From contig JAJXZT010000001.1 in the NCBI GenBank assembly GCA_021779935.1, positions 1 through 64,000 of the forward strand: a stretch of DNA of 64,000 bases, read 5' to 3'. This document shows positions 10,389 through 20,123 of this stretch, piece by piece. Made by a program: the position numbers and the translations under genes. Within the stretch, counting starts at the first letter, position 1; every line of letters begins with the position of its first letter. The notes below the pieces were generated by a model. It saw nothing but the letters and a program-made list of their open reading frames with translations. It did not search any database and had not been told where the DNA came from. Source of the DNA: Acidobacteriota bacterium (lineage in GTDB: Bacteria > Acidobacteriota > Terriglobia > Terriglobales > Acidobacteriaceae).

Positions 10389-11813
10389 CTAAATGTCGTA
10401 ATAGAGCGCGAATTCATAAGGATGCGGACGCAGGCGCATGGCGTTCACTTCCTTTTCGCGCTTGTAATCGATGTAAGTCTGGAGAAGGTCCTCGGTGAAG
10501 ACGTCGCCCTTGAGGAGGAACTGGTGGTCGGCTTCGAGGGCGTCAAGGGCCGCTTCCAGAGATCCGGGCATCGACGGAACCTTCTTCAACTCCTCGGGGC
10601 CGAGATCGTAGATGTCCTTATCGAGCGGCTGGCCGGGGTCAATCTTGTTCTCAATGCCGTCGAGACCGGCCATGAGCATGGCGGCGAAAGCGATATAGGG
10701 ATTGCAGCTCGGGTCGGGCGGACGGAACTCGACGCGCTTGGCCTTGGGTGACGCGGAATACATGGGAATGCGACAGGCCGCCGAGCGGTTGCGGCGGGAG
10801 TACGCGAGGTTCACGGGGGCCTCGAAGCCGGGGACGAGTCGCTTATAGGAGTTGGTGGTGGGGGCGATGATGGCGGAGAGAGCCGGGCCGTGGTGAATCA
10901 ATCCGCCGATGTACCAGAGGGCGAGTTGCGAAAGGCCGGCATAGCCATCGCCGGCGAAGAGCGGCTTCCCTTCCTTCCAGAGTGACTGGTGGGTATGCAT
11001 GCCGGAGCCGTTGTCCTGAAAGAGCGGCTTGGGCATGAAGGTCACGGTCTTGTTGTACTGGTTGGCGACGTTGCGAACGATGTACTTGTAGAGCATCATG
11101 GCGTCGGCCGACTCCAGCAGCGCGTTGAAGTGGAGGTCGATCTCGGTCTGGCCGCCGGTGGCGACTTCATGATGGTGGCATTCGACCTCAAGGCCGCACT
11201 GCTGCATCATCAGCGCCATTTCGGTGCGCAGGTCCTGGTAGTGATCGGTGGGCGGCACCGGGAAGTAGCCTTCCTTGTAGCGCGGACGGTACCCGAGGTT
11301 GTTTTCTTCCCTGCCGGAGTTCCAGCGGCCCTCTTCGGCATCGATGAAGTAGAAGCCGCAGTTCTCGCGCTGATCGAAACGAATGTTGTCGAAGATGAAG
11401 AACTCGGCTTCGGCGCCGAAGTAGGCGGTGTCGGCGAGTCCAGTGGAGTTCAAGAAAATCTGCGCCTTCTTGGCGATGTAGCGCGGATCGCGATCGTAAC
11501 GCTGCTTGGTGACCGGATCGATGACGTCGGCAATCATGATCAGCGTGGGGACTTCGGTGAAGGGATCGAGTATGCAGGTGGCGGGGTCGGGGATTAGCAG
11601 CATGTCGGACTCGTGGATGGCAGCCCAGCCGCGGATGGACGAGCCGTCCATGCCGAAGCCCTCCTCGAACGAGGCTTCGGTGAGCTGTCCAATGGGATAA
11701 GAGACGTGGTGCCAGAGTCCGGGCAGGTCGGTGAATCGCAGGTCGAGCATCTGTACGCCATTCTTCTTGGCAAATTCAAGAACGCTCTTCGGATCGCCTT
11801 TGGTGTCAGCCAT
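10389..11813 (-). CDS. glnA: Glutamine synthetase type I
   Basis: Glutamine synthetase (474 residues), forming glutamine from glutamate, ammonia and ATP. Active-site motifs seen are DGSSIRGW, NFxx-type acidic strands ([10 protein letters not shown]), the ATP-binding [16 protein letters not shown] and [10 protein letters not shown], and the flexible-loop glutamate region. Tyr402 in [10 protein letters not shown] matches the adenylylation tyrosine of GSI-beta enzymes, in keeping with glnE just downstream. ATG 11813 has GAGGAG at good spacing; the open frame upstream to 11990 has no similarity. A LysR gene is transcribed divergently. Confidence 0.96.
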   Translation of the reverse strand: MADTKGDPKSVLEFAKKNGVQMLDLRFTDLPGLWHHVSYPIGQLTEASFEEGFGMDGSSIRGWAAIHESDMLLIPDPATCILDPFTEVPTLIMIADVIDPVTKQRYDRDPRYIAKKAQIFLNSTGLADTAYFGAEAEFFIFDNIRFDQRENCGFYFIDAEEGRWNSGREENNLGYRPRYKEGYFPVPPTDHYQDLRTEMALMMQQCGLEVECHHHEVATGGQTEIDLHFNALLESADAMMLYKYIVRNVANQYNKTVTFMPKPLFQDNGSGMHTHQSLWKEGKPLFAGDGYAGLSQLALWYIGGLIHHGPALSAIIAPTTNSYKRLVPGFEAPVNLAYSRRNRSAACRIPMYSASPKAKRVEFRPPDPSCNPYIAFAAMLMAGLDGIENKIDPGQPLDKDIYDLGPEELKKVPSMPGSLEAALDALEADHQFLLKGDVFTEDLLQTYIDYKREKEVNAMRLRPHPYEFALYYDI

Positions 11814-12135
11814 TCTTGCTCCTCGTAGTTCCCCGCTCGCCGGGGTGCAAATGATTGTCGCGTGTGTAAGCTGCGCCGCAATACGTCGCTGCGCAGTGGG
11901 TCGCGTTGGCCAGACTGGATTGCATGAAGGAAAAAGATTTTGCGTTTGCGCGGGAAAGCCGGGAATCCTGATTGGCGTAGTCCCACACACTAAGACAATA
12001 GGACCGCGCGCGGCTACAAGGAAATCGATAGTTTTTATGGGGGCATAAAGACGGTTTATCGGGGACGGGAACGAAGCAATTCGCTACACTGGATGCGAGG
12101 AAGTGTTTCGGGGACCCACCTGCTACGACGCAATT
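11814..12135. other. Divergent glnA/LysR intergenic region
   Basis: These 322 bp between the divergent glnA and LysR-type genes contain no convincing ORF. They must hold both promoters and probably the LysR operator. An AT-richer patch around 11985-12060 contains several T-N11-A arrangements, too degenerate to choose one. I see no sigma-54 promoter matching the consensus. Confidence 0.5.
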
Positions 12136-13047
12136 ATGGACTTCGACCAGCTAGAGACCTTTCAGGAAGTCGCGAAGCATCTGAGCTTTTCGCGGGCGGC
12201 GGAGAAGCGATTCCGCACGCAGCCGGCGATCTCGGCGCAGATTCGCGCACTGGAGGAGGAGGTTGGAGCCAGGCTGCTGGATCGTACGGGTGGGAAAGTA
12301 TCGGTCACGGCGGCGGGAAAGATTTTCCTGAAGTACGTGGAAGACACGCTCGAGGCTCGACGTACCATCTTGAGCGCCGTGGCGGAGATGGATCGCGTGC
12401 CGCGTGGGGAGATCGTGGTGGCGGCGAATGAAGGCACTTGTCTCTACATCCTGCCGGAAGTGTTTGCGGAATTCAAAAGCCTCTACCCTGACGTGGGCAT
12501 CACGGTGAAGCGGTCGGAGTCGCGCGAGATACAGGAAAGCGTGATCGACAACTCGGTGGACTTCGGCGTGATCTTTATGCCGGTGAACGACAAGCGCCTG
12601 ACGACGGTCGTGATCCATAAGGATGAGTTGGTGGTGATCTACCCGCCGAAGCATCCGCTGGCGAAGCTGCGCGAGCTGAAGGTGGCGGATTTGAGCGCGT
12701 ATCCGCTGCTGGTGCCGAAACTGGGACGTACGCGCGACCTGATCGAAGGTATGTTTGAGACACGGAACCTGAAGCCGAATGTTTCGATGGAACTGGATTC
12801 GAGCGAACTAATGAAGCGGTTCGTGGCGGCAGGCGTGGGCGTGGCGTTCATGCCGAATTCCAACGTGGTGCAGGATGTGAAAGACGGGCTGCTGGGAGTG
12901 GCGCGAATCGCCGACGAGCAGATCCGGCGCGACCTTGCGCTGGTCTTCCGGAAAGACAAGGCGCTGAGCCGTGCGGCGCTGGCATTCATCGACATCGCGG
13001 TCCGACTGAAGGGCTCGGCAAATACCTCCATCCCCCGACAGGGGTAG
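12136..13047 (+). CDS. LysR-family transcriptional regulator
   Basis: A 303-residue LysR-type regulator. The N-terminal winged HTH (about residues 1-60) has the typical LETFQEVAKHLSFSRAAE and the recognition helix with TQPAISAQIRALEEEVG. A linker helix and a two-lobed effector-binding domain (about 90-295) follow. The start at 12136 removes 11 residues that precede the conserved MDFDQLETF. Divergence from glnA suggests control of nitrogen assimilation, but LysR targets cannot be deduced from family alone. The effector is unknown. Confidence 0.88.
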   Translation: MDFDQLETFQEVAKHLSFSRAAEKRFRTQPAISAQIRALEEEVGARLLDRTGGKVSVTAAGKIFLKYVEDTLEARRTILSAVAEMDRVPRGEIVVAANEGTCLYILPEVFAEFKSLYPDVGITVKRSESREIQESVIDNSVDFGVIFMPVNDKRLTTVVIHKDELVVIYPPKHPLAKLRELKVADLSAYPLLVPKLGRTRDLIEGMFETRNLKPNVSMELDSSELMKRFVAAGVGVAFMPNSNVVQDVKDGLLGVARIADEQIRRDLALVFRKDKALSRAALAFIDIAVRLKGSANTSIPRQG

Positions 13048-13184
13048 CTGCGGAAAAATTCAGACCCGGCTTACAAATTCTCACAAAACCACATTGCACC
13101 AGCCGCCATTTTCATTTAGTTTTCAAGAGAACTGCCAGATTTGTTTGGTTAGACTCACATGCATTAGCGGAGGACGAATAAGAA

Positions 13185-13742
13185 TTGGCCAAAGACATGG
13201 TCCCCAAGCGCATTTTCCTCACGAAAGGTGTAGGAAAACATAAAGAACGGCTGACGTCGTTCGAGTTGGCTCTGCGAGACGCCGGCATTGCAGCCCAGAA
13301 CCTGGTTCGGGTTTCCTCAATATTCCCACCGAATTGCAAACTTCTTACGCGCGCGCAGGGGTTGACGTATCTCAGTCCGGGTGAAGTAGTATTTGCCGTT
13401 GTGGCTGAAAATTCCACGCGGGAACCGCACCGGCTGGTAGCGTCGAGCATCGGACTGGCGATGCCGTCCGACCGCAGCACCTACGGCTACCTGAGCGAAC
13501 ACCACTCCTTTGGCGAGACCGACCAGGTGGCCGGCGACTACGCCGAGGAACTCGCCGCCGAGATGCTGGCGACGACACTGAACGTTGAGTTCGATCCAGA
13601 TAAGAGCTGGGACGAGAAGAAACAGATTTATCGCATGTCGAACAAGATCGTCCGCACGGCGAACATCACGCAGAGTGCGGTTGGCGACAAAAAAGGCCTC
13701 TGGACCACGACGATCGCCGCGGCCATACTGATCTTCGAATAG
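13185..13742 (+). CDS. Pyruvoyl-dependent arginine decarboxylase
   Basis: A 185-residue proenzyme of the PvlArgDC family, converting arginine to agmatine, the first step of polyamine synthesis by the agmatine route. The self-cleavage site is Ser44-Ser45 in [10 protein letters not shown], where Ser45 would become the pyruvoyl group of the alpha chain. Downstream, [10 protein letters not shown] and the conserved Glu in GYLSEHH match the family. The start is a TTG: GGAGGA lies 10 bases before it, whereas the next ATG (13197) would be 22 bases away. A deoxyhypusine-synthase-like gene lies 1.3 kb to the right. Confidence 0.88.
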   Translation: MAKDMVPKRIFLTKGVGKHKERLTSFELALRDAGIAAQNLVRVSSIFPPNCKLLTRAQGLTYLSPGEVVFAVVAENSTREPHRLVASSIGLAMPSDRSTYGYLSEHHSFGETDQVAGDYAEELAAEMLATTLNVEFDPDKSWDEKKQIYRMSNKIVRTANITQSAVGDKKGLWTTTIAAAILIFE

Positions 13743-13757
13743 ATTTCGGTTGTCACG

Positions 13758-13785
13758 AAAGAGCCTCGAAAATTCGAGGCTCTTT
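13758..13785 (+). terminator. Terminator after arginine decarboxylase
   Basis: A 13-bp perfect inverted repeat (AAAGAGCCTCGAA and its complement) with an AA loop, ending in a T run. Confidence 0.9.
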
Positions 13786-13886
13786 TTGCTTTGTCCGTTG
13801 ACTCGCTCGTGAGCCGCAGGTATGATCGTCCGCACTTTCCCCCGCGTACGACTGACCCCGACAAAAAAATGGAACAGGAGATTGCG

Positions 13887-15014
13887 ATGAGGAGACTTGT
13901 CTGTCTGCTGGCGCTATGCGTTTTGATCGCCTCCGGCGCCGCGTTTGCAAACACCATCCAGGTCGTTGCCACCGGCGATTGCGGGCAGGACCTGACGAAT
14001 GTTCGAAACGCCGTACAAGGCGCAATGTCCGGCGATGTGGTGCAACTGTTGCCGGGCTCCACAAACGTTTTCAACATGGCGTGCGCAGTCAACGACGGCA
14101 ACCCGGGCGTCTTTATAGGCACTCCGGACATCGCCATTACCGCACCAAACGGGCCGGTGGTGCTGCAGGGCCCGGGCAGTGCCGACCTCAGTCAACTCTC
14201 CGGTATCGTGGTGACAGCCGACAGCTTTCGGATGGATGGTGTCACTGTTCGCGGGTGGTATTTCGGGGTTCTGCTGTTTTCCTTGAACGGACAACCGCTT
14301 TACAACTCGACAGTCTCCAACAGCCGATTTGAAGACAACATCATCGGCTACCAGGCCAACAATGGCGTGACAGGAAGCTACCTCGTGGGTAACACATTCC
14401 TGTTGCCACAGCCGCCCAGCATGGACCCGAGTAGTCCGTTCTTTTTGGTCATCGGGGCGATCATGGTGAATTCAAACCACTCGGTGATGTCCGGCAACAC
14501 GGTGATTGGCCCGGGGCAGCTCTCCCACTTCACCTCCACGGCGCAGCTTGTGGTGTCACAGTCGGCGACCAAGGTCCCGATCCACACCATCGGAATATGG
14601 CAAATCGATTCGACTCCTCCGGCAAGCCGCTACAGCCTGATCTCCAACAACAACATCACAGGGGTGGATCTCGGCATACAGGCGTCGTCGGATTACGGAG
14701 TGACCTCCGGCAACATCGTGAAGCATTGCGCTATAGGGATCGCCATTTCGAATGACACCGATGACGGCGTGACCGCCGCGCAGCACCACATCGTCACGCA
14801 GAACGTCAGCGTGGATAACAACGTGGGCGTGTGGCTGGCGTCAACGCAGAACAGCACGGTATCGCTGAACGACTTCCGAGACAACAGCCTCGCGGGGATT
14901 GTGCTCCTCGCAAATCCCGGCGGCGGCCCAAGCACGGACGACCGCCTGATCCTCAACATGGGAAGCAAGAACGGAGTGGGCGAGGACCACAGCGACGGGA
15001 TGGGACATCCGTAA
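13887..15014 (+). CDS. Secreted right-handed beta-helix protein
   Basis: A 375-residue exported protein. Residues 1-20 are a signal peptide ending GAAFA. The rest shows repeated short strands rich in Asn, Gly and Val (for example VSNSRFEDNIIGYQANNG and LISNNNITGVDLGIQA), the pattern of parallel beta-helix proteins of the NosD/pectate-lyase-like fold. No catalytic residues of a known lyase are evident, so it may bind or modify polysaccharide or simply be a surface protein. ATG 13887 has AGGAG 6 bases upstream; ATG 13869 is the alternative. It lies between terminators. Confidence 0.75.
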   Translation: MRRLVCLLALCVLIASGAAFANTIQVVATGDCGQDLTNVRNAVQGAMSGDVVQLLPGSTNVFNMACAVNDGNPGVFIGTPDIAITAPNGPVVLQGPGSADLSQLSGIVVTADSFRMDGVTVRGWYFGVLLFSLNGQPLYNSTVSNSRFEDNIIGYQANNGVTGSYLVGNTFLLPQPPSMDPSSPFFLVIGAIMVNSNHSVMSGNTVIGPGQLSHFTSTAQLVVSQSATKVPIHTIGIWQIDSTPPASRYSLISNNNITGVDLGIQASSDYGVTSGNIVKHCAIGIAISNDTDDGVTAAQHHIVTQNVSVDNNVGVWLASTQNSTVSLNDFRDNSLAGIVLLANPGGGPSTDDRLILNMGSKNGVGEDHSDGMGHP

Positions 15015-15029
15015 AGACGCTAGACGCAC

Positions 15030-15056
15030 AAAAGCCCCGGTGCGTCCGGGGCTTTT
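15030..15056. terminator. Bidirectional terminator
   Basis: An 11-bp perfect stem, AAAAGCCCCGG and CCGGGGCTTTT, with a 5-base loop between converging genes. Confidence 0.88.
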
Positions 15057-15076
15057 ATTTTCGAATGTTACATAAA

Positions 15077-16153
15077 CTACTTCGAGTTCTTCTTTAATCG
15101 CTCCAATACGGCACCCACAACAAGCGGCAGGCCGACGGTGGCGTCCACGAAGACCTCGGCAAACTTACCACCCTCGGCGGGAGGAACAAACTTGCCCCAT
15201 GAGATGGCTTCGCTATAAGGCGAGCCGGAGAGTCCGCCCCAGTGAACCGGCTCGGGACAGATGCGCAAGCCGTAGTGGTAGCGCTTCAGCGGAAGATCTT
15301 CCCCGCCGCGACGATGGCGAAGCTCGATATAAGGCCCGAACTGCTGTGACCAGTTGCGCGGGACTCCGCCGCCGATAGTGAAGATTCCTAGGCGCGTCTG
15401 CTTCAGGTTGGTCTCGGCGAAGTGGTTGAGGTCGAGGAAGGGATCGTACTTGATGACCGGACGGCCTTCCTTGGCGCGCTTGCGGTTATGCAGAGCGAAA
15501 TCAAGACCCATCTCCGAGTCAGTAAAGGCAGGCACGTAGACGGCAACATTTTTCTCGTAGGCGGACTTCAAGATGCCTCGGCCTTTGACGTTCTCACTCA
15601 GGTACTTTCCGATAGCGCGGTTCAACTTGTGGGAACAGGCAACCTCATCGGCATCCCAAGCTTCGAGAATCTTGGCGACGATGCCCTCGACAAAGTTGAG
15701 GTTTGTCTCGGGCTCCAGCGTGTCATAAACGCGGTTGTAACCGGCTTCGTAGAGTTCGACGTCGTTGAGCTTCTCATCCCAGACGAAATGCGACTTACCG
15801 GCGGCCTCGACCAATCCGTGGGCCATGAGTGCACCGGTGGAGACGAGCGCCTTGACGATACCGTGGTCGACGAGCTCGGCGATGATCATTCCCTGCTTGG
15901 CGACGGTCATGGCGCCGGCAAGAGTCATGACGACAAAGCATTCCTTGTCGCGGGCCATGGCCTCCAGCACGTCGGCCGCCTGCCCGACCTGACGCCCGGT
16001 AAAGGCAGTCTTCCCCATGGCGCGTACCAGGTCGTCTACGGTGTGGATGTTGCCGAGATCGAGCGGCTCCAGCGGAACCAGCTTGTCGGAAATCGGGTCG
16101 TGCAGTTCGCGCTCGATGCCAGCACCTTCGTGCTTATCATTGCCGTGCTTCAC
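15077..16153 (-). CDS. speY: Deoxyhypusine-synthase-like enzyme, probable homospermidine synthase
   Basis: A protein of about 358 residues in the deoxyhypusine synthase family. Bacteria lack eIF5A, so bacterial members act on polyamines; a cyanobacterial homologue named SpeY makes homospermidine. The NAD-binding regions are recognisable (TLAGAMTVAKQGM, STGALMAHGLVEAAG, DATVGLPLVVGAVL), as is EAISWGKF near the C-terminus. The loop that carries the reactive lysine in the human enzyme (GGGVVKHH) reads GGGVPRNW here (around residue 260), without lysine. A GTG start at 16153 has GAGGTG 6 bases upstream; a GTG at 16162 is possible. The product is inferred, supported by the nearby arginine decarboxylase. 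Confidence 0.75.
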   Translation of the reverse strand: MKHGNDKHEGAGIERELHDPISDKLVPLEPLDLGNIHTVDDLVRAMGKTAFTGRQVGQAADVLEAMARDKECFVVMTLAGAMTVAKQGMIIAELVDHGIVKALVSTGALMAHGLVEAAGKSHFVWDEKLNDVELYEAGYNRVYDTLEPETNLNFVEGIVAKILEAWDADEVACSHKLNRAIGKYLSENVKGRGILKSAYEKNVAVYVPAFTDSEMGLDFALHNRKRAKEGRPVIKYDPFLDLNHFAETNLKQTRLGIFTIGGGVPRNWSQQFGPYIELRHRRGGEDLPLKRYHYGLRICPEPVHWGGLSGSPYSEAISWGKFVPPAEGGKFAEVFVDATVGLPLVVGAVLERLKKNSK

Positions 16154-16309
16154 TCTATTCACCTCGAAGGCGCATACAAATGCGCCGCAAATTAGTCCCC
16201 AAAACTATGAAATTAATTGTTCTAAATGGAGCCGTCAATGGAGATAGGCGGAGTTGAGAGGAAATTGAGCTTTGCCGGACGGTGAAAGAACCCTACAATC
16301 TCGGCGTAG

Positions 16310-18739
16310 ATGGCCTCCCAAAGCGTTCCCGCAATCTCTTTGAACTCGGGCAGAACCAGGCGCGTACGGGTCATAGTGCGCATTGCCGCGGCACTTGTTG
16401 TCGTGCTCGTACTGCTCGGCACCTTCGGGTACTTCTGGCTGCGCTCGGTGGCGCGAGCCGCACTGCCGCAACTCGATGGAACGCGCGCCGTTCAGGGATT
16501 GCAAGCGCCCGTACAAGTGGTTCGCGACAAAGAGGGCGTGCCGCATATTACGGCATCGTCGCTGGATGACCTGTTCTTTGCGCAGGGGTACGTGACCGCG
16601 CAGGACCGGCTGTGGCAGATGGATGCATCACGGCGATTTGCCGCTGGAGAGCTGGCAGAGATCCTGGGCTCAAGCATGGTGGAGCAGGACATCGACCAGC
16701 GAGTGCTCGGACTGCGACAGGTAGCCGAACGCTCGGCCGCAGCGCTCTCGCCCCGCGATCGCGCGTACTTCGAGGCTTATGCGCGTGGGGTGAATGCATA
16801 CATCGACAGCCACCGGGGCAGGTTGCCGCTGGAATTCCGCATCCTGGGCTATACACCTCGTCCGTGGAAGGTCGAGGACTCGTTCCTGGTGGGAGCGATG
16901 ATGTCGGAGTTGCTAAATAACATGTATCGCGACGAACTGCATCGCGAAAAGATCCTTGCGAAGATAGGGCCGCAGCTTACCGCAGATCTTTATGTGAATA
17001 CGTCGCTACATGAAGTGCCTCCGGGATCGGATGCCTTGGACTTTGAGACTACCGAGCCACCGCAGGTGGAACCGCTGGACCCGGATCCCCGGCACGCGGT
17101 GAACGTGTCATCACTGACGAAACAGGAAATGCAGGGAGAGCGACTGGCGCCGGGCTCGAATAACTGGGTGATCTCGGGCAAACATACGGCATCAGGAAGG
17201 CCGCTGCTATGCAACGATATGCACCTTCCTTTGCAGATTCCAAACACATGGTATGAGGCACAACTTACGGCGGGAGAGTACGACGTCGCTGGCGTCACAC
17301 TGCCGGGAGCGCCGTTCGTAATTGTGGGGCACAACCATCGGATTGCGTGGGGATTCACGAATCTCGGTCCAGATGTTGAAGACATCTTCGTCGAGAACTT
17401 CAACGCGAAGGGCGAATACCTGACGCCAACAGGCTGGAAAGAACCGGAACATCGGCAAGAGGTGATTGCCGTCAAAGGCAGAGACCCGGTCAACCTGGAT
17501 GTCGTGGTGACACGGCACGGACCGATCGTGACGCCGCTGATCAAGGGAGAAAAACGTGAACTGGCGCTAGAGTGGACTCTTTACAGTCCGTCGGGTATGA
17601 CGTTCCCGTTCTTCGACGTGAATAGCGCGCAGAACTGGAAGGACTTTCGCGCGGCGTTCTCGAAGTTCTCGTCGCCGGGACAGAACGTGGTTTATGCCGA
17701 CATGGACGGCAACATTGGATACCAGGCAACAGGGCTGGTTCCGATTCGCGCATCTGGTGATGGATCGCTGCCGGTAAACGGTTCCGATGACAAACACGAA
17801 TGGATCGGGTACATCCCGTTCGACAAGATGCCAAGCGTCTATAACCCTCCATCGGGCATCATCGCAACGGCGAACAGCCGCATCACGCCGGACCGGTATC
17901 CCTACATGATCGCGACGGAATGGGCTGCGCCTTACAGGGTCGAACGGATTTACAGCGTGCTGCACGAAAATAAGAAGTTCACTGCGGAAGATATGCTGGC
18001 GTTGCAGACAGATGTGTATTCGGAGCTCGACTATCTGCTGGCACAGCGGTTTGCATTTGCCGCGGAACATACGCCGGGGGCTTCGGAAAGAGTGAAAACC
18101 GCCGGGGACATTCTGCGCGACTGGGACGGGCGCTTCGAACGGGATTCGGCAGGGGCAGCCATCTGCTACAAGGCACGCCACATCCTCACGCGCATGCTGT
18201 TGCGAGACAAACTTGGCAACGATGCCCGCGACTACACATGGATGATGAGCCCGGTGTGGCTGGAAAACACCATTCGCTTTGGCCCGCGCCGGTGGCTGCC
18301 GCACGGTTACAAGGACTACAACCAGCTACTGGTCGCCGCGCTTTCACAAGCGGTGGAAGACGCCCCAAAAGACCTGGCAAACTGGCAGTACGGCGATATT
18401 TTCAAGGTGGATATTTCCCATCCCGTGCTCTCGCGTATTCCGACGTTGGGGCATCTGGCCAGCACGGGCGAGCTACCGCAATCGGGTTCGGGCAATACAG
18501 TGAAGCAGGTTGGCCGTTCGTTTGGACCGTCGGAGCGGATGACCGTAGACTTCTCCAATTTCGACAACAGCACGCTGAACATCGTCAATGGACAGTCGGG
18601 CAACCTGCTGAGCCCTTACTTCAACGACCAATGGAGTGCCTGGTACAACGGCACAACGTTCCAGTTTCCGTTCTCGGCAGCCGCAGTACAAAAAGACAAA
18701 GCACACACTCTCATGCTGATTCCGGTGAAGGTGAAGTAA
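16310..18739 (+). CDS. Penicillin acylase family hydrolase, membrane-anchored
   Basis: An 809-residue proenzyme of the Ntn-hydrolase family S45, whose members cleave amide bonds of penicillins, acyl-homoserine lactones and similar acyl amides. A hydrophobic anchor spans about residues 23-43. The predicted autocatalytic site is Gly282-Ser283 in PGSNNW; Ser283 would be the N-terminal nucleophile of the beta chain. Further family motifs are VGHNHRIAWGFTN, QNVVYADMDGNIGYQ and the C-terminal QSGNLLSPYFNDQ. The physiological substrate cannot be told from sequence. The gene stands alone, with a weak ribosome site. Confidence 0.9.
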   Translation: MASQSVPAISLNSGRTRRVRVIVRIAAALVVVLVLLGTFGYFWLRSVARAALPQLDGTRAVQGLQAPVQVVRDKEGVPHITASSLDDLFFAQGYVTAQDRLWQMDASRRFAAGELAEILGSSMVEQDIDQRVLGLRQVAERSAAALSPRDRAYFEAYARGVNAYIDSHRGRLPLEFRILGYTPRPWKVEDSFLVGAMMSELLNNMYRDELHREKILAKIGPQLTADLYVNTSLHEVPPGSDALDFETTEPPQVEPLDPDPRHAVNVSSLTKQEMQGERLAPGSNNWVISGKHTASGRPLLCNDMHLPLQIPNTWYEAQLTAGEYDVAGVTLPGAPFVIVGHNHRIAWGFTNLGPDVEDIFVENFNAKGEYLTPTGWKEPEHRQEVIAVKGRDPVNLDVVVTRHGPIVTPLIKGEKRELALEWTLYSPSGMTFPFFDVNSAQNWKDFRAAFSKFSSPGQNVVYADMDGNIGYQATGLVPIRASGDGSLPVNGSDDKHEWIGYIPFDKMPSVYNPPSGIIATANSRITPDRYPYMIATEWAAPYRVERIYSVLHENKKFTAEDMLALQTDVYSELDYLLAQRFAFAAEHTPGASERVKTAGDILRDWDGRFERDSAGAAICYKARHILTRMLLRDKLGNDARDYTWMMSPVWLENTIRFGPRRWLPHGYKDYNQLLVAALSQAVEDAPKDLANWQYGDIFKVDISHPVLSRIPTLGHLASTGELPQSGSGNTVKQVGRSFGPSERMTVDFSNFDNSTLNIVNGQSGNLLSPYFNDQWSAWYNGTTFQFPFSAAAVQKDKAHTLMLIPVKVK

Positions 18740-18757
18740 GAATTGCGCGAAATGAGA

Positions 18758-18780
18758 AAGGCGGCCATCATGGCCGCCTT
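18758..18780. terminator. Bidirectional terminator
   Basis: A perfect 10-bp stem, AAGGCGGCCA/TGGCCGCCTT, with loop TCA between converging genes. Confidence 0.82.
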
Positions 18781-18801
18781 CCTGAGCGCAATGATTTGAA
18801 G

Positions 18802-19983
18802 TTATTGCGGAACGTAAGCGATGCCGTATGCGGAGCCGACAATGTCCATCGTTGTCGGAACTTCCTTACCGGACGTATCGTAGACGCGAAGCTCGCCGCC
18901 TTCGACGACATACATCTCGTTCTGGAAATCAACCCACGCCATGCCAGTTACATCGCCCTTGCTGTTGGAACCGGACGCAGGGTTGTCGACCATTGCGGTG
19001 CTCGTAGCCGGATCGAAGAGCGTCAAGCACCCGCCTCCGCCACAGGAATTTGCACCAATCCAGATCTTGTTACCGGCGGATTGCATGATGTTGTGGTAGC
19101 CGCCGCTGATGGTTACTGGAGTACCGGCGGTCATGGCCCCGGTATCCACGGCAGTGACAGTGCCACCGACTCCGCCGGGAGCGCCAGCAACGTAGAGCGT
19201 ATTGCTAACAAGCAATCCCACCGTGGCGGCCGGAACATTGACGCTGCGTGTTGCTCCGGTCGACATGTTGTACTCGGTGACCATGGCCTGCGTTCCGCCG
19301 CACTCGGGACCACAACTCAAGATGTAAGCCTTCGAATCGTCCGTGGTGAACACGGCGCCGACGGGATGATCGAAGCCCGCGACGGTTGTAAGCGTGGGCG
19401 TGGTCTGCGTCGGATCGATGATCGTCATGCTGTTCGAGTTATCGCTGAATGCAAGCAACCGGTTTCCCGCATGGTTGATCGCAATCCAGCGAACGTTTGG
19501 CACGGGGATGGTTCCCGTCACGTTCTTTGCGCTCGAATAGTCGATGGTGATGATGGCGCCCTGCGGGCCGGTCGAATTCTGGTAATTGCGCACAGCGGCG
19601 TAGAGAGTCTTATTGTCGGAACTCAACACGTAGCTCTGGGAGAATCCGCCAATGTATAGACCCGACGTTTCGACCGCTTCCTGTGCGTTGTTGACCGCAT
19701 CAAACGAGTTGGAACCGCGGTCATAGACCAGGGTGTACTTGCCGTCAGCCGAAACCAGCATGTCAGTCGGAGTACCAAGACCCGATACCGAAAAGGCAGT
19801 AATCGAGTCGAGTTGGGCATCGATGATCTGAATGGCACCGGCATAGGTATTCCCGACAAAAAGACGTTTCTTAATGTGGCTGATAGATTTTGAGCTTGAA
19901 GAAGAGGAAGATCCGCCACCGCCGCAGCCGATCCACAGTGCCACCGAGAATATGCAGATAATACCGAGGGCCGCTCGTTTCAA
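18802..19983 (-). CDS. Beta-propeller lipoprotein (YncE-like)
   Basis: A 393-residue predicted lipoprotein: residues 1-19 form a lipoprotein signal with lipobox-like ALWIGC, Cys20, then a Gly/Ser-rich linker. The body is made of repeated units of about 45 residues with D-x-x-x-N-x-(I/V)-x-V-type strands (for example LLVSNTLYVAG, AFSDNSNSMTIID), typical of seven-bladed YVTN/YncE beta-propellers. Such proteins often bind ligands or partners at the cell surface; no enzyme function can be assigned. The gene stands alone, convergent with the acylase gene and divergent from the methyltransferase. Confidence 0.78.
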   Translation of the reverse strand: MKRAALGIICIFSVALWIGCGGGGSSSSSSSKSISHIKKRLFVGNTYAGAIQIIDAQLDSITAFSVSGLGTPTDMLVSADGKYTLVYDRGSNSFDAVNNAQEAVETSGLYIGGFSQSYVLSSDNKTLYAAVRNYQNSTGPQGAIITIDYSSAKNVTGTIPVPNVRWIAINHAGNRLLAFSDNSNSMTIIDPTQTTPTLTTVAGFDHPVGAVFTTDDSKAYILSCGPECGGTQAMVTEYNMSTGATRSVNVPAATVGLLVSNTLYVAGAPGGVGGTVTAVDTGAMTAGTPVTISGGYHNIMQSAGNKIWIGANSCGGGGCLTLFDPATSTAMVDNPASGSNSKGDVTGMAWVDFQNEMYVVEGGELRVYDTSGKEVPTTMDIVGSAYGIAYVPQ

Positions 19984-20123
19984 AACCGGGCACTCCAGGT
20001 CAGTGATTTCAAGTTACTGGGACAACTGAGTATAACAGACTCTCTGCTGGCCACAGGGTGCGCCCAATAACTTATAATATTGTTCATCTGAGTCCTAACC
20101 CGTGTTGAAAGAAGGAGTTTCCC

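Noticed and set aside
18238-19659. A 473-codon plus-strand frame across the acylase end and the lipoprotein gene
   Set aside because: It runs through a terminator hairpin and two well-supported genes, and its sequence is low-quality.
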